The notes: generated by a model from the sequence alone, not told the origin. Positions 1 through 11,925 are shown, numbered from the stretch's first letter. The stretch: DNA of 64,000 bases from Erinaceus europaeus (GCF_950295315.1 NC_080185.1:41566602-41630601); one strand, 5' to 3'. A program made the numbers and translations.

Positions 1-150
1 GAGCAGCGCCTGCAAGTCTGCTCAACTACTTGTGAAACTTCCCCCCTGCAAGGAGGGAAACCGGGGGACAGGGTTTCAATCCAGATACTCACAGATGGTA
101 ACATGTCTTTTACTGGGTGGGCCACCATCTGACCCCTGGAGTAACTTTTA
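1..150 (-). repeat. SINE D fragment (tRNA-derived)
   Basis: This is a partial reverse-orientation copy of a tRNA-derived SINE. In reverse it reads as a 'walking' tRNA-like head with a caccatctgacccc end and a degenerate B-box. It matches several other copies in the window, for example 4,530-4,722. It is cut by the window edge. Confidence 0.7.
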
Positions 151-177
151 AGATCTACTTTCTTAGAAGAAAACTTT

Positions 178-478
178 TCCCAGGAGTTGGACGGTAGCGC
201 GGCGGGTTAAGCGCACGTGGCACAAAGCGCAAGGACCGGCGTAAGGATCCTGGTTTGAGCCCCCGGCTCCCCACCTGCAGGGGAGTTGCTTCACAGGCAG
301 TGAAGCAGGTCTGCAGGTGTCTATCTTTCTCTCCCCCTCTCTGTCTTCCCCTCCTCTCTCCATTTCTCTCTATCCTATCCAACAACGACATTAATAACAA
401 CACAATAATAACTATAATGAAACAACAAGGGTAACAAAAGGGAATTAATAAATACTTATAAAAAAGAAAAAAAATTCT
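178..478 (+). repeat. SINE A (tRNA-derived, hedgehog type)
   Basis: A near full-length copy. It has a tRNA-like head with A-box (tagcgcggcggg) and B-box-like (ggtttgagccc) motifs, then a conserved middle with a C/T-rich stretch, then a CAA/TAA-rich tail and an A-rich end. More than 15 further copies of this family occur in the window on both strands. I recognise it as resembling hedgehog SINEs. Confidence 0.85.
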
Positions 479-781
479 CACATAAAAAAGTCTTTTTTCT
501 TATATTTTTTCTTTTCTTTTTGTTTTTCCAATGTTTTGTTTATTTTTATTTATAAAATGGAAACACTGACAACTCCATAGGATAAGACAGGCACAATTCC
601 CACCACCAGAACACTGTATTCCATGCCCTCCCCTGATACCTTTCCCATTCTTTGACCCTCTGGGAGTATGGACCCAGGGTCATTATGGGATGCAGAACGT
701 GCAAGGTCTGGCTTCTGTAATTGCTTCCCCACTGAACATGGACGTTGTCAGTTCGATGCATACTCCCAACCCCCCCCTCTC

Positions 782-787
782 TTTCTC

Positions 788-842
<55 letters not shown>
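782..842. repeat. (CT)n microsatellite
   Basis: About 55 bases of CT dinucleotides within the family-R element. They are responsible for the repetitive short open frames seen on both strands here. Confidence 0.95.
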
Positions 843-843
<1 letters not shown>

Positions 844-1657
844 GAGAGACAGGACTCTGGGGATTTGTGGCTCCAGGACACATTGGTGGGGTCGTCTGCC
901 CAGGGAATTCCGGTTGGCATCATGGTAGCATCTGCAACCTGGTGGCTGAAAAGGAGTTAATATATAAAGCCGTACAAAGTGTTAATTAGTCATGAACCTA
1001 AAGGCTGGAATATTGCAGATGAAGATTTGGGGGTCTCTGTTTTGGAAGTAGCTAGTAGATCTATTTAGGTATATACCAAAGGGCCTATGACTTTCGTAGG
1101 TTTTGCCTGAGCCTAACCTCTGATATGCAGGTGGACCCAAGTTATTGTCTGGCATGATGATATCATGGCTGGAAAAAGGGCTAGAAAGCTGGATCAGGGA
1201 AGAGAGTAGCTCCCAAATATGGGAAAAGTGTGTAAATATTGTTGACGGTAAACCACATCGATTTGATCTGGGGCCCATATTCAGCCTAGGAGCCTATGTG
1301 GTCTCTGCATCCCTGCAGATCTGAAGTCGCATCCTGTGGTCATGAGTAGGAACGTTCCAAGTTGCACTAATTTCAGGAGCCATCTTCGTCAGGTGGTAGA
1401 CAGAGTATGTTATCCAACCCCCCATCTGAGGATGGAACATTCTCTACCATTGTTGATCAACATTGAGGGCAAGGTTCTATGGGGGCCCCCAAAGGGGTCC
1501 ATTATGTTGTTCCCGATGGAGATGACCAGTGACAATGGAGAGAGGGATCTGTTCGAGGTCTAGGCTCATCGCGTCTGTGTGGGAATCCCAGGGCTAGGGT
1601 CTCAGCTGATAGGGGTGGCCTGATAGTGACTAAAGAGTCATCATTAAAGTAAGCCAG

Positions 1658-2294
1658 TCTCTTCCCTGGACAGACGACCCCAGCAATATGTCCTGGAGTT
1701 CCTCTTCCCCAGATCCCCACCCTACTAGGGAAAGAGATAGGCAGGCTGGGAGTATGGACCCACCAGTCAAAGCCCATGCTCAGCGGGGAAGCAATTACAG
1801 AAGCCAGACCTTTTGCCTTTTGCATCCCACAATGACCTTGGGTCCATACTCCCAGAGGGATAAAGAATAGGAAAGCTATCGGGGGGAGGGGATGGGATAC
1901 GGCGATCTGGTGGTGGGAATTGTGTGGAGTTGTACCCCTCTTGTTCTATGGTTTTGTTAATGTCTCCTTTTTAATATATTTATTTATTTATTTATTTATT
2001 TTCCATTTCGCTGCCCTTGTTGTTTAACATTGTTGTGGTTATTGATGTCCTTGGTGTTGGATAGGATAGAGAGAAATGGAAAGAAGAGGGGAAGACAGAG
2101 AGGGGGAGAGAAAGATAGACACCTGCAGATCTGCTTCACCGCTTGTAAAGCGACTCCCCTGCAGATGGGGAGCCAGGGGTTCAAACCAGGATCCTTAAGC
2201 TGGTCCTTGCGCTTTGCACCACGTGCGCTTAACCCGCTGCGCCACCGCCTGACTCCCTTGTCTCCTTTTTTAAATAAATAAAAAAATAAAAAAG
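1658..2294 (+). mobile_element. 5'-truncated family-R insertion
   Basis: The 3' part of family R on the plus strand (1,658 to about 1,985), followed by a reverse SINE A and an A-rich tail. Flanks match as imperfect target-site duplications: gccagtctctt occurs at about 1,645-1,657 and again at about 2,299-2,311, where the interrupted minus-strand element resumes. This indicates LINE-type retroposition. Confidence 0.7.
1990..2262 (-). repeat. SINE A, nested
   Basis: A reverse copy of the tRNA-derived SINE A near the poly(A) end of the family-R insertion. Its head (ccgctgcgccaccgcctgac at the right edge) lies on the minus strand. Confidence 0.85.
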
Positions 2295-3015
2295 AATGTA
2301 TGCCAGTCTCTTGCCCTTATTCAGCCTTTGTAGTCCTTACTTTGATAGGGTTAGCTTTGGAGTGACTGAGGGAAGTGCCATAGGAAGTAGGTGAGGAGAG
2401 TATCTCGGTCTAAGTAGAAACTATTTCATTAGGTACTTTATGGTGTCTGTTTTGGCCTTTCTACTTGCTTGCTTCATTTATTGGCTCACTGCAAACTATT
2501 GTGCACTTTTGCTTTCAGGTATATATTTTGCCCTAATTTATGGATACATGGGTCCATCTGCCCTATCTCATGGGACCTGGTCTATATCTAGGGTTTGAGG
2601 CTTTGTAAGAATTGAACTACTCGAAATGGAATTAAGGAGTCCCATGAGAAAGAAAAGTAATGATGCTGAAGGGCTGGCATTGCACGCCTGACATCTCTGG
2701 ACACAGTCCAGAAGTGAAGCACGCAGAGGCGATACGCATTGCGTTGATTAGGTTGGGATCAGCAGATGCAGTATCAGTTGGTATGGATTGAGAGAAGCCC
2801 GCAGGAAAGTGAGCCCCACCCTAGAGGTTCCAGGCCTGGGGGAAATATGGGCTTTATAGAGGAAGTGGGAGGTTCCTGCTGTCTTAGGGTTTCAGAAGGC
2901 AATAGATACTTATTGCTATAATCAAATTATTTGGCAATTGGGTTAACTTTGATAACTCCGTTGTTAGAATTTGCTGTATCATACAAGATCTCTACATAAT
3001 TTATGTCCTTTGTTG

Positions 3016-3019
<4 letters not shown>

Positions 3020-3077
<58 letters not shown>
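3020..3077. repeat. (TA)n microsatellite
   Basis: An uninterrupted run of roughly 58 bases of alternating T and A at the edge of the family-R element. Confidence 0.95.
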
Positions 3078-3079
<2 letters not shown>

Positions 3080-3249
3080 GTATCTTATGAAGCGATGCTA
3101 CCTGTTGCTTCTGTTCTCCTGGTCTAAGCTTTTAGGAGAGTCAGCATTTCAACGACAGCTATGGTCTGTGCATTAATAAGTTTGATACATTCAATCAAAT
3201 TTTCCCCTCTCATATTAATTAAGTAGTAATTTATAGGACCACAAGTTAA

Positions 3250-4056
3250 TAGGAGTGTGCAGAAACACCATTCCCACCAGTAAAAGACTGTGTCCATGCC
3301 CTCCTCCCTCCCCACCCCCAGCGATCCTGAGTGTCTGCCCCCACCCTCCACCCAGAGACTTCTACTTTGGTGCCCTACTGCAAACTCATTCAGATCCTGC
3401 TTTGAGTTTCCCTTTCTGTTCTTCTTTCTCAACTTCTGTTTATTTGTGGGATCATCCCATACTCGTCTGTCTTTCTGACTTAGCTCACTTAACATAATTC
3501 CTTCTAACTGCATCCAAGATGGGTAGGAGAAGGTGGGTTCACTGTTCTTCTTTTTCTACTACTTTTGTTTTTTGCCTGCAGGCTTCTTGCTGTGGCTCGG
3601 TGCCTGCACCACATGTCCACTGCTCCTGGAGGCTATTTTTTCCCTTTTGTTCCCCTTGTTTTATCATTGTTTTGGTTATTATTGTTGTCATTGTTGGATA
3701 GGACAAAGATAAATCGAGAGGGGAGGGGATACAGAGGGGGAAAGAAAGATAGACATCTGCAGACCTGCTTCACCGCCTGTGTAATGACCGCCCTGCAAGT
3801 GGGGAGCCGGGGGCTCAAAAAGGGATCCTTATGCCCTTGCGCTTTGCACCATGTGCACTTACCCCACACCACTACTGCCGACCCCCAAGGGTTCATTGTT
3901 CTTAACAGCTGCATAGTATTCCATTGTGTATATGTACCACCGCTTTCTCAGCCACTCTTCTGTTGTTGGGCACCTGGGTTGCTTCCTGGTTTTAGCTATT
4001 ACGAATTGTGCTGCTATGAACATAGGTGTACACTTACATTTCTTTTGAGAATTTTA
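3250..4056 (-). mobile_element. L1 ORF2 3' end and 3' UTR, interrupted
   Basis: A reverse-orientation L1 fragment. Read on the minus strand, 4,050-3,895 matches the ORF2 C-terminal region (…MFIAAQF…, then the characteristic IYTMEYYAA run). It resumes at 3,540-3,400 with the conserved LSQ(K) segment, after an inserted SINE A. The 3' UTR follows towards 3,250. It is a fossil with no intact frame. Confidence 0.8.
3562..3890 (-). repeat. SINE A inserted in L1
   Basis: A reverse SINE A that splits the L1 ORF2 fragment. Its tRNA-like head lies near 3,885 and its tail near 3,570. Confidence 0.85.
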
Positions 4057-4364
4057 TTAGTGACTTTATAATGATTAACAAGATTGTAGTATAACAGGGA
4101 TGCAATTCCATGCAATTCCCATCACCACGTTTCTTGAAGAAATAATTACTTCCCCATTGAATTATTTTAGCACCCTTGTTGAAAATCATTTGACCACAGT
4201 GCTTACTTATTTCAGGAATCTCAGTTTCTTAGGTAGAGTTATATATCCTTACTATACCAGGATGATACAGTCTTGAGTGCTACAACTGTGAGGCAAGTTT
4301 TGAAATTATGAAGTGGGAGCGCTCCAATTTTTCTCCTTCCTCTCCTCTCCCTCCTCTTCTTCTT

Positions 4365-4452
4365 CTACTTCCTCTGTCTTCTTCTTCTTCTCCTCCTCCT
4401 CCTCCTCCTCTTCCTCCTCCTCCTCCTCCTCCTCCTTCTTCTTCTTCTTTTT
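4365..4452. repeat. CTT/CTC polypyrimidine tract
   Basis: A run of CTT and CCT triplets. It explains the poly-serine and poly-proline open frames here, which I do not take as genes. Confidence 0.9.
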
Positions 4453-4529
4453 CCTTGCTACCAGAGCTTCACTGGGGCTTCACGCCTGCCAAATTCAACT
4501 GCTTCTGGCAAATTAATTTTTTCCCTTTC

Positions 4530-4722
4530 AGATAGAGAGTAAAAGGCAGATTGGGAAAAGAAGAGACAGAGAGGGAGGAGAGACATCCTGGTACCACTGC
4601 ACTGCTCATAAAGCGTTCCTGTGATCGGGTGCTGCCAAGTGGTGACCAGGGGTTCGAACCCAGATCTTTGCATGTGGTAAAGCATGCACTCTCCTGGGTG
4701 AGCCATCTCCAGGTCCTTCCAC
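4530..4722 (-). repeat. SINE D
   Basis: A reverse copy of the SINE D variant: (a/t)gatagagag… start, caccactgctca-type middle and a tRNA-like head near 4,700. Confidence 0.75.
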
Positions 4723-4989
4723 CCCACCTTTGTTCTTATTTTCATGATTATTTCAGCTCTCCGTGATCCTTTATGGTTCCATGCTGATTTTGAGATTACC
4801 TGGTGTAATTCTGCAAAGAAGCCAGTTGCAACTGAGTCAGAGACTACTGTGTTCCCATGGGAGACTTCTACCATCTTAACAATAATAAGTTTCTGGGTTT
4901 TGTGCAGCAGCAGCAGCATCATTGTAATTGGATTATTATTATTATTATTATATGCATCGTTATTATTCTTATCATTAAGTTCTACCAAA

Positions 4990-5275
4990 ACCCTATTTTG
5001 TGGGGGTCATGCAGTGGGGCACATTGTTGAGCACACATGCTCCCATTTGCAATGATCCCTGTCCCCTCCTGCAAAGGAGAAGCACCAACAGTGAAGAAGC
5101 AGGTGTCATGGTCTGGGAGGCGGTGCAGTGGATAAAGAACAGGACTCTCTAGCCTGAGTTTCGGGGTTCAGTCCCTGGCAGCATATGTCCCAGAGTCATG
5201 TCCGGTTCTTTCTTGATCCTCCTAGCTTTCTCTAGATAAATAGAATCTTTAAAAAAAAGATAAAAAAAAGAAGCA
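4990..5275 (+). repeat. SINE D fragment with inserted SINE B
   Basis: A plus-strand SINE D piece (about 4,995-5,108) is followed by a plus-strand SINE B copy (about 5,113-5,260). SINE B shows the typical gcagtggataaag head and gttcagtccctggcagca B-box region. The SINE D C/T-rich tail seems to resume after 5,270, which suggests nesting. Confidence 0.65.
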
Positions 5276-5439
5276 AGTGACTCTCCTTCTCCAGCTCTAT
5301 CTTCTCTCCCCTTTCAATTTCTCTCTGTTCTGATAGAACATAAAAACATTAAGAATAATTTTCATTGTCTATACAATGCAATGTTTGTGACATTTATAAT
5401 GATTTCTATACTACTATAAACTGAATTGTGTATTTTCTA

Positions 5440-6160
5440 TTTTTCTAGTGATTTACAGAATTATAAGATAGCAGGGGCAAATTCCACACCCCACACCTTC
5501 CCCACCACCAGAGTTCTGTGTCCCCATTCCCTACAATGGAAACTGCAGTAGTTCTCCCAAGGTCATATAATGAGTATATATATATATCCATGTTGTTATT
5601 TTTCTTTTCTTTTTTGACTCCAGGGTTATCACTGGGGCTCGGTGCCTGCACTATGAATCCACTGCTCCTGGAGGCTATTTTTTCCCTTTTTTTGCCCTTG
5701 TTGTTTATCATCGTTATTGTTGTTATTATTGTTGTTGTTGCTGCTGCTGTTGCAGTTGGATAGGACAGAGAGAAATCGAGAGAGGAGGGAAAGACAGAGC
5801 GAGGGAGAGAAAAACCTGCAGACCTGCCTCACCGCTTGTGAAGCGACCCCCCTGCAGTGGGTAGCCTGGGGCTCCAACCCACATTCCTATGCAGGTCCTT
5901 GCACTTCATGTCATGTACTCTGAACCCGCTGCGCTGCCTCCCAGTCCCCTATTTGTCCATGTTTTTCTATGGCCCTGCCTTCTCTTCCTTTCGAAGATAC
6001 ATCTACTACTTCTGAGTGTTTTTTCCTCTTCTCTCTCCGGACTCCCCTAACATTTATCCCTCTGGGAGTAAGGACCAAATTGAATTGTTTTCTTTACATC
6101 ACCCAGTGTGTTCACTGATACTTTATGTTAACGTGATGCTTTGCTCTGACCTTCCTCATC
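5440..6160 (-). repeat. Family-R-like element, subtype 2, with SINE A
   Basis: The 5,440-5,600 and 5,945-6,160 segments resemble the flanks of SINE A in the triplicated units at 13-18 kb: a caccaccagagttctg run, then a tgtccat…ctatgg run. A reverse SINE A copy (about 5,612-5,945) splits the element. Confidence 0.6.
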
Positions 6161-6169
6161 TCAATTCTT

Positions 6170-6395
6170 TAATTTGTTATTATCATTGTTTATTTAATGG
6201 ATATTTAATGGATAGAGACTGCCAGAAATGGACAGGAAAGGGGAGACAGAGAGGGAGAGAGACAGTTTTAGCCTTGCATCACCACTTGCAAAGCTTTTTC
6301 CCCTGCTGGTGTGGGCTGGGGTTTCTCACACGGGTCCTTCCACACTGTAACATGTGTGCTCAACAAGGTGCCCACTGCCCGGTCTCTCATCTCAA
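6170..6395 (-). repeat. SINE D
   Basis: A reverse SINE D copy with a degenerate tRNA-like head near 6,380. Confidence 0.65.
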
Positions 6396-6524
6396 TTCTT
6401 TGCTTTCACATACCTGACTGTCTGCACATTCTCAGCCCGTGCGCAGTCTCAGACTCCTGAACATACTCAGTCCCTCTGCCCTTCTCTTCTGTGTCAGAAT
6501 GACTTTGCTTTTCTTATCCTTTTT

Positions 6525-6586
6525 TTCTTTTTTTTAACGTTTTACTTTCTTTAATCAGAGAAGTACAGAGAGAGAAAGAAAAAAGA

Positions 6587-6635
<49 letters not shown>

Positions 6636-6745
6636 CAGACCACAGACAGCACCACTCAGCTCTCACTTATGGTGGAGCTAGGACTGCAGTGCCTCAGGCA
6701 TGAGGGTCTTTTGCAGAACCATGATGCTCTCTCCCCAGCCCTATT
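6525..6745 (-). repeat. SINE C-like element with (GA)n
   Basis: A reverse SINE-like unit with a 45-base GA run at 6,588-6,632. A head with the 'catgagggtcttttgcagaaccatgatgc'-type order in reverse is typical of the SINE C group in this window. Confidence 0.6.
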
Positions 6746-7975
6746 CTGGTTTGTTAAGGAGATTTTTATTTAATATCTTTCTTCATTTTAAGGTAGGCAT
6801 TATAGAAAATGTCCCTGTAGACACTGCTTCAGCTGCACCTTGTGTTTTGGTAAGTTTTGAACCTCTTCTTTAATGTTTAGAATGTTTACTTATTTATCTA
6901 TGAGAGGGAAAGAGAGAAAGAGAGAGAGCCGCAGAGCATCATCTCTGGCACATGCGATGGCATGGATCAGCTGAGGACCTCATGCCTGAGAACCCAGCGC
7001 TGTTACTGCTGCACCACCTCTTCCTCTCAGTGTTTTCTGATTTCCATTGGGATCCTTCATCCATCTGGTTATGTATAGAGTGTTGTTGACTGGATTTATA
7101 ACCGGGGCAATACTCAGCGCTGGCTTCTGGTGGTGCTAGGGATTGAACCTGGAACCTCAGAGCCTCAGGCATGAAAATCTGTTGCTTAAACTGCCATGCC
7201 AACTTCACAGCCCTAATTTTTATGTAATCTTAATCGCCCAGAGTGCTTTCTACTAGTTTTTTTTATTATTGTTGTTGTTGTTTATTTTTTGCCTCCAGGA
7301 TAATTGCTGGAGTTCGTTGTATGCACCACGAATGCACTGCTCCTGGAGACTATTTTTCCCCTTTTTGTTGCCCTTGTTGTTTTATCATTGTTGTGATGAT
7401 GATTATTATTGTTGTTGCTGTCGTTGGATAGGACAGAAAGAAATTGAGAGAGGAGGGGAAACAGAGAGGGGGAGAGAAAGAGAGACACCTGCAGGCCTGC
7501 TTCACTGCCTGTGAAGCGACTCCCCTGCAGGTGGGGAGCTGGGGGCTCGAACCAGGATCCTTACTCTGGTCCTTGCACTTCATGCCACATGTGCTTAACC
7601 TGCTGTGCTACCGCCCAACTCCCTCTACTGTTGTTTTTTAAGTCCACTCCCATTGTGGTCTGAGACATCCTTTATATGATCCCACTACTTTTCAGTTCAC
7701 TGAGGGTTATGTTATGGCCAAGCATATGGCCCGTCTTGGATGCTGTTCCCGTGTATGTAGAAAAGATGCGCATTTTCCTGTCCCTGGAATGTGCCCTAGA
7801 TGCTGTGAGTAGGGCTTTGTCTATTTTTGTTTACACTTTCTATTTCCTTTTGACCCTTTGCCTAGTTACTATATCCAGTTTTAAATGTGGATTATTAAAA
7901 CAGCTGATCATTGTTGTGGTCTTCTCTTTCATTCTGTCGGCCTTCATTTCACATAATGTTAGGCTCTGTTGTTAG
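6745..7975 (-). repeat. Old L1 ORF2 remnants with SINE C insertions
   Basis: The segments at about 6,745-6,885, 7,030-7,080 and 7,640-7,975 resemble old, heavily mutated L1 ORF2 in reverse, for example the gttatggccaagcatatggc and cgtcttggatgctgttccc stretches. SINE C pieces (about 6,890-7,030 and 7,085-7,212) and a SINE A interrupt it. No frame is intact. The identification is by pattern memory only. Confidence 0.45.
7265..7625 (-). repeat. SINE A
   Basis: A reverse near full-length SINE A: a TTG/TTA-rich tail, gataggacagaaagaaa and a tRNA-like head near 7,610. Confidence 0.85.
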
Positions 7976-7999
7976 ATCCACCTGTTTGTAGTCTTTTTT

Positions 8000-8505
8000 T
8001 TTTTTTTTTTTCGTCTCCAGGGATATCACTGGGCCAAGGTGCCTTCACCATGAATCCACTGCTCCTGGTGGCCATTTTTTCCGTTTTTTATTGGCTAGGA
8101 CAGCGAGAAATTGAGAGGGGAGAGGGCCAGGCAGTGGCACCCCTGGTTGAGTGCTCACATTACAGTGCACAAGGACCTGGGTTCAAGCCTCTGGTTCCCA
8201 CCTGCAGGGGGAAAGCTTTGCAAGTGGTGAGGCAGGGCTGCAGCTGTTTGTCTTTCTTTCTCCCTCTCTATCTCCCCCTCCTCTCTCAGGTTCTCTCTGT
8301 CTCTATTCAATAATAAATAAAAAAAGAAAAAAGGAAAAGGAATTGAGAGAGGTTGGGTAGATAGAGAGGGAGAGAGACAGAGAGAGCTGCAGATCTGCTT
8401 CACCACTTGCAGAATGACCCCCCTGCAGGTGGGGAGCCAGGAGCTCGAGCGGCATCCTTCCATACGTGCTATGTGCGCTTCACCTGCAGAACTACAACCC
8501 GGCTC
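8000..8505 (-). repeat. SINE A with nested SINE D
   Basis: A reverse SINE A split by a plus-strand SINE D (about 8,128-8,335, ending in a TAATAAATAAA-type tail). The host SINE sequence (aattgagag) is repeated on both sides of the insertion. This gives a relative age: SINE D was mobile after this SINE A had landed. Confidence 0.8.
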
Positions 8506-9150
8506 CCTGTTTGTAGTTTTCATAACTTCCTCAGAGTTGATTTTCAGCACCATCAAATAAAATATTTATCTTGATCTCCAGTAATAATTTGTTTCTTTCT
8601 TTTTCTCTTTCTTTCTTTTTTTATTTTTTTTATTATGCCGCTAGGGTTATCACTGGGTCTCAGTGCTCGCACAATGACACTGCTCTTGATGGCCAGATTT
8701 GCCTTTCTTTTTTTGCTCCTCCTCCTCCTCCTCCTCCCCCTCCTCCTCCTCTTTTGTTTTTTTCCTTCATGTGATAAGAAAGAGAGAAGTTGAGAGTGAA
8801 ATGGACAGAGACACCTGCAGCTCTGCGTCACCGATTGTGAAGCTTCCCCACTGCAGATGGGGAGCATAGCTTGACCCTGGGTCCTTGCGCATGGTAATGT
8901 GTGCACTTAACCAGATGCAACACAGACCAGCCCCTCGTTGCTGTTTTAAAGCCCTTTTGTCTAATGTTAGTAGAGAACCGCCAGTCCCTGATTGCTGTCT
9001 TCAGAGCAGATCTCCTTGCACTCAGCACTGGAGTGTCGATGCTATCCTCGTTCAACTACTCCCGATTTCCCACAGGACGGGTGACTGCTCTGTCCCACCT
9101 CTCTCTCCAGCTACTTGGTTTTGTTGTTCTTTGTTGGGTTTTTTAATTTA
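8506..9150 (-). repeat. SINE D-like copy between unassigned sequence
   Basis: A reverse SINE (about 8,625-8,930) includes a CTC-triplet run at 8,718-8,752. The flanks at 8,506-8,620 and 8,931-9,150 show no coding frame I would support. They may be old L1, but this is not certain. Confidence 0.55.
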
Positions 9151-9159
9151 TATCTATTG

Positions 9160-9510
9160 GGGGCTGGGTTGCAGTGCACCCTGGTTAAGCATACATAGTG
9201 CACAGTACAAGGACGGGCACAAGGATCCCTGTTCAAGCCTTCAGCTCCCACCTGCAGAGGTTCACTTCGCAAGAGGTGAAGCAGGTCTGCAGGTGTCTAT
9301 CTTTCTCTGCCTTTCTCCATCTTCCCTTCCTCTCTCAATTCCTCTCTGCCCTAGCCAACAACAATAGCAGCAGCAACAACAACAACAATAAGAGTAGAAA
9401 TGACACCACCAACAACAGTGGGGGAAAAAAGGGCTGCCTGGAGCAGTGGATTCATAGTAGTGCAGGCACCGAGCCCAACTACAACCCTACAGGCAAAATA
9501 AAAATATATC
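9160..9510 (+). repeat. SINE A variant
   Basis: A plus-strand SINE with a diverged head (gggctgggttgcagtgcacc), the usual C/T-rich middle and a CAA/AAC-rich tail. Confidence 0.75.
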
Positions 9511-9514
9511 TATT

Positions 9515-9930
9515 TTTTCTGATTGCCAGCAGGGTTATCGCTGGATTAGTGCCTGCACAATGAATCTACTACTCCTGGCAGCCAATTTCTCTGTTTGTTT
9601 GATTGATAGGACAAAGAGAAAAATGAGAAGGGAGGAGATATAGAGGGGTGAGAGAGACCGTGAAACGTGTGTAATTATTTGGTTCACTGCTCCTGAAGCT
9701 TCTCCCGTGCAGGAGGGAAGCAGGGAATCAAACTCGGGTCTTCGAGCCTGGTAACATGTGCACGTAACCAGGTGTACCTGCGTGTTGCTTTGCCTTTGTT
9801 TTTTGAACCAGAGCATTGCTCAGCTGAGGCTTACAGTGGTGCTTAGTATTGAACATAGAACCGTCCCAGCCTCAGGCATGAAAGGCTTTTCAGAACCACT
9901 ATGCTGTCTCCCAGGCTCCCCAGCTTCCTG
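9515..9930 (-). repeat. SINE D followed by SINE C
   Basis: A reverse SINE D (about 9,520-9,785) is followed by a reverse SINE C remnant (about 9,795-9,925, recognisable from its ctgaggct/catgaaagg segments). Confidence 0.65.
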
Positions 9931-10014
9931 GAAAGTGTGCTCAACATCACTTAAGAGGCTGCCTCCAGGTGTATTTTACATTTTATTTTGAAGTATTTTT
10001 AACTTTTTAATTTA

Positions 10015-10125
10015 TTGGATAGAGATAGAGAGAAATCAGGAGGGAAGGAGGATACAGGAGAAAGGGGGGAGGGAGGGAGAGATTGAGCGGGAGAGAGAGA
10101 TTGAGCGGGAGAGAAAGACGGAGCA

Positions 10126-10195
<70 letters not shown>

Positions 10196-10295
10196 CCTTG
10201 CATGCAGATAGGGACCTGGGGCTAGAACCCAGGTCCTTGCACATAGTAACATGTGTGCTCTACTAGGTTAGGTGCGCTGCTACCTAGCCCCTACA
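10015..10295 (-). repeat. SINE D with long (GA)n
   Basis: A reverse SINE D with an expanded GA tract at about 10,130-10,190. The head near 10,280 carries the tgcgctgctacctagcc motif. Confidence 0.75.
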
Positions 10296-10730
10296 GGTAC
10301 ATTTTAAAAGTCCACTTCACATACCAGCCCACATACCTGAACCCTAGCCAAGGAGCTACTGCAAAGGTGACTGAAGACCCTTAAGTCCACGCACAGCTTA
10401 GGCCCCTTGGCTCTTTTTCCTGCCATCCCCTCGTGTGTGACTTCTAAATAACATTGCTCAGAAGCTATCTGGCAATCTAGCCAAGTGGTCCTGCAGTGGA
10501 ATGGATGTGAAGCTTTGTGATCCTCACCTCTGGGAAAAATATATGTCAAGCAAAGAACAATTAATGCCCCTATAATAACCTTTACTGGAATCATCAAACA
10601 AATAAAATTTAATTGAGGTTAATTTAGACCCCACTAAAATCCTAGTTATATTTCCTACCTAATCTAATCTGTGGCCAGATTCCATAAAGCTCATAGTGGC
10701 TTGTATACAACAAATGACACTCAATACTTT
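10296..10730. other. No feature recognised
   Basis: Mostly A/T-rich single-copy-looking sequence. A 97-codon minus-strand open frame lies here, but it has no motif, no family resemblance and no splice context, so I do not call a gene. Confidence 0.5.
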
Positions 10731-11211
10731 TTTTTAATAGTGATTTAATAATGATTCACAAGATTTTAGGATAAGATGGGAAATAATTCCATACAATTCC
10801 CACCACCAGAGTTCTGTAACCCATCCCCTCCATTGGAAGTTTCCCTGTTCTTTATCCCTCTGGGAGTATGGACCAAAATTCTTTATGGGATGCAGATAGG
10901 ATGTGGTAGGTCTGGCTTCTGTAATTACTTTTTGTAAAAACCTCTTATTTATTTGATAGAGATAGCCAGAAATCAAGAGGGAAGGGGAAGACAGAGAGGT
11001 AGAGAGACAGAGAGACACCTAAGCACTGCTTCACCACTTGCAAAGCTTTCCTCCTATAGGTGGGGACTGGGAGCTCGAACCTGGGTCCTTGTGCATTGTA
11101 ACATGTGCACTTAACCAGGTGCACCACCACCGTGCCCCGCTTCTGTGATTACTTCTCCACTGAGCGTAGTCATTGGCAGGTCAAGCTATATGCCCAGTCT
11201 ATTTCTTTTTT

Positions 11212-11925
11212 ATCAGTGCTTTCACTTTATTCCCCTTTTGTTTGTTGTGTCTCCGTTTTAAAACCCAGTTTCCATGTGCACACTCAGACGATAAACATCA
11301 GAAAGCCACTGCTTGTGCCCCATGGAACTGGCTGCACAGCCGGCACCAACACACACACTCCCCTCTGAGTCAGGAGCTAAGACCCACTGAACACTGCGTT
11401 TGGCTTTGCGGCAATGCTTCAATGTGACAGCAATGGTGGCTGGGTTCCCCACACCCTCCAGTTTCCTTAGGGAAAGGACCAACACACCTTTCCCTCGAGT
11501 GGAAGTGCCACCACTGGAGCCACAGGACTTTATTCATTGTTTATTCTCCTGGTGGCAGTATTTCTTTGACGTGGAATCTGGTGGCAGCCCCCTGAGTCTT
11601 TGCTGGATTTATTTAAGATGGTGAATATATTCCGTCAAGGAGTGTTCAGGGTCTTGAGACGATCTTGAATGTGGAGGTGGACTGGACCTCTGCCTCCTGC
11701 ATGGAGATGCCTTGGCACAGGGTCACTGGAGTTGCCAGAAGATGAATTTCAAGTTGGCAGGGACTCATTGGCCTCTCACCAGGCCAGCTGCTGCCAGGGC
11801 ACTGGGAATGCTGGCCGCCCCAGGGCTCCTTTCTGATCAACTTCTTGCCACTACTTCACCAAGAATCACAATCTTAGGATGGTGACCACCACCCTGACTG
11901 CCGAAGGAACCGTGTCTGAGGCCTT
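11212..11925 (-). pseudogene. Probable processed pseudogene, source unknown
   Basis: About 714 bases interrupt a family-R element at a point where intact copies read cccagcctgtttctgt. Read on the minus strand, the insert ends with an AATAAA signal (ggggaataaagtg near 11,235), followed after about 15 bases by a short A-run. That is the layout of a retroposed mRNA 3' end. The flanks look like a short, imperfect target-site duplication (tctatttct at about 11,203 against ctgtttct at about 11,926). Additional AATAAA-like motifs occur inside. No reading frame longer than about 75 codons survives, and I could not recognise the parent gene. Most of the insert may be 3' UTR. Alternative: a single-copy genomic fragment moved by another route. 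Confidence 0.45.

Larger units (their letters stand above)
495..3015 (-). repeat. Long family-R retroposon, interrupted
   Basis: An unclassified interspersed element in reverse orientation. Its 3' A/T-rich end is at about 495-560 and its more 5' parts run to about 3,015. Related sequence recurs at 36,230-38,235, 33,326-34,140, 19,331-20,800 and 47,900-48,945. It has no protein-coding frame. At 1,658 it is interrupted by a younger family-R insertion that itself carries a SINE. Confidence 0.7.

Noticed and set aside
178..260. A tRNA gene, from A-box and B-box-like motifs in SINE heads.
   Set aside because: The heads are followed by SINE bodies, do not form a clean cloverleaf by eye and recur dozens of times. 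They are tRNA-derived SINEs.
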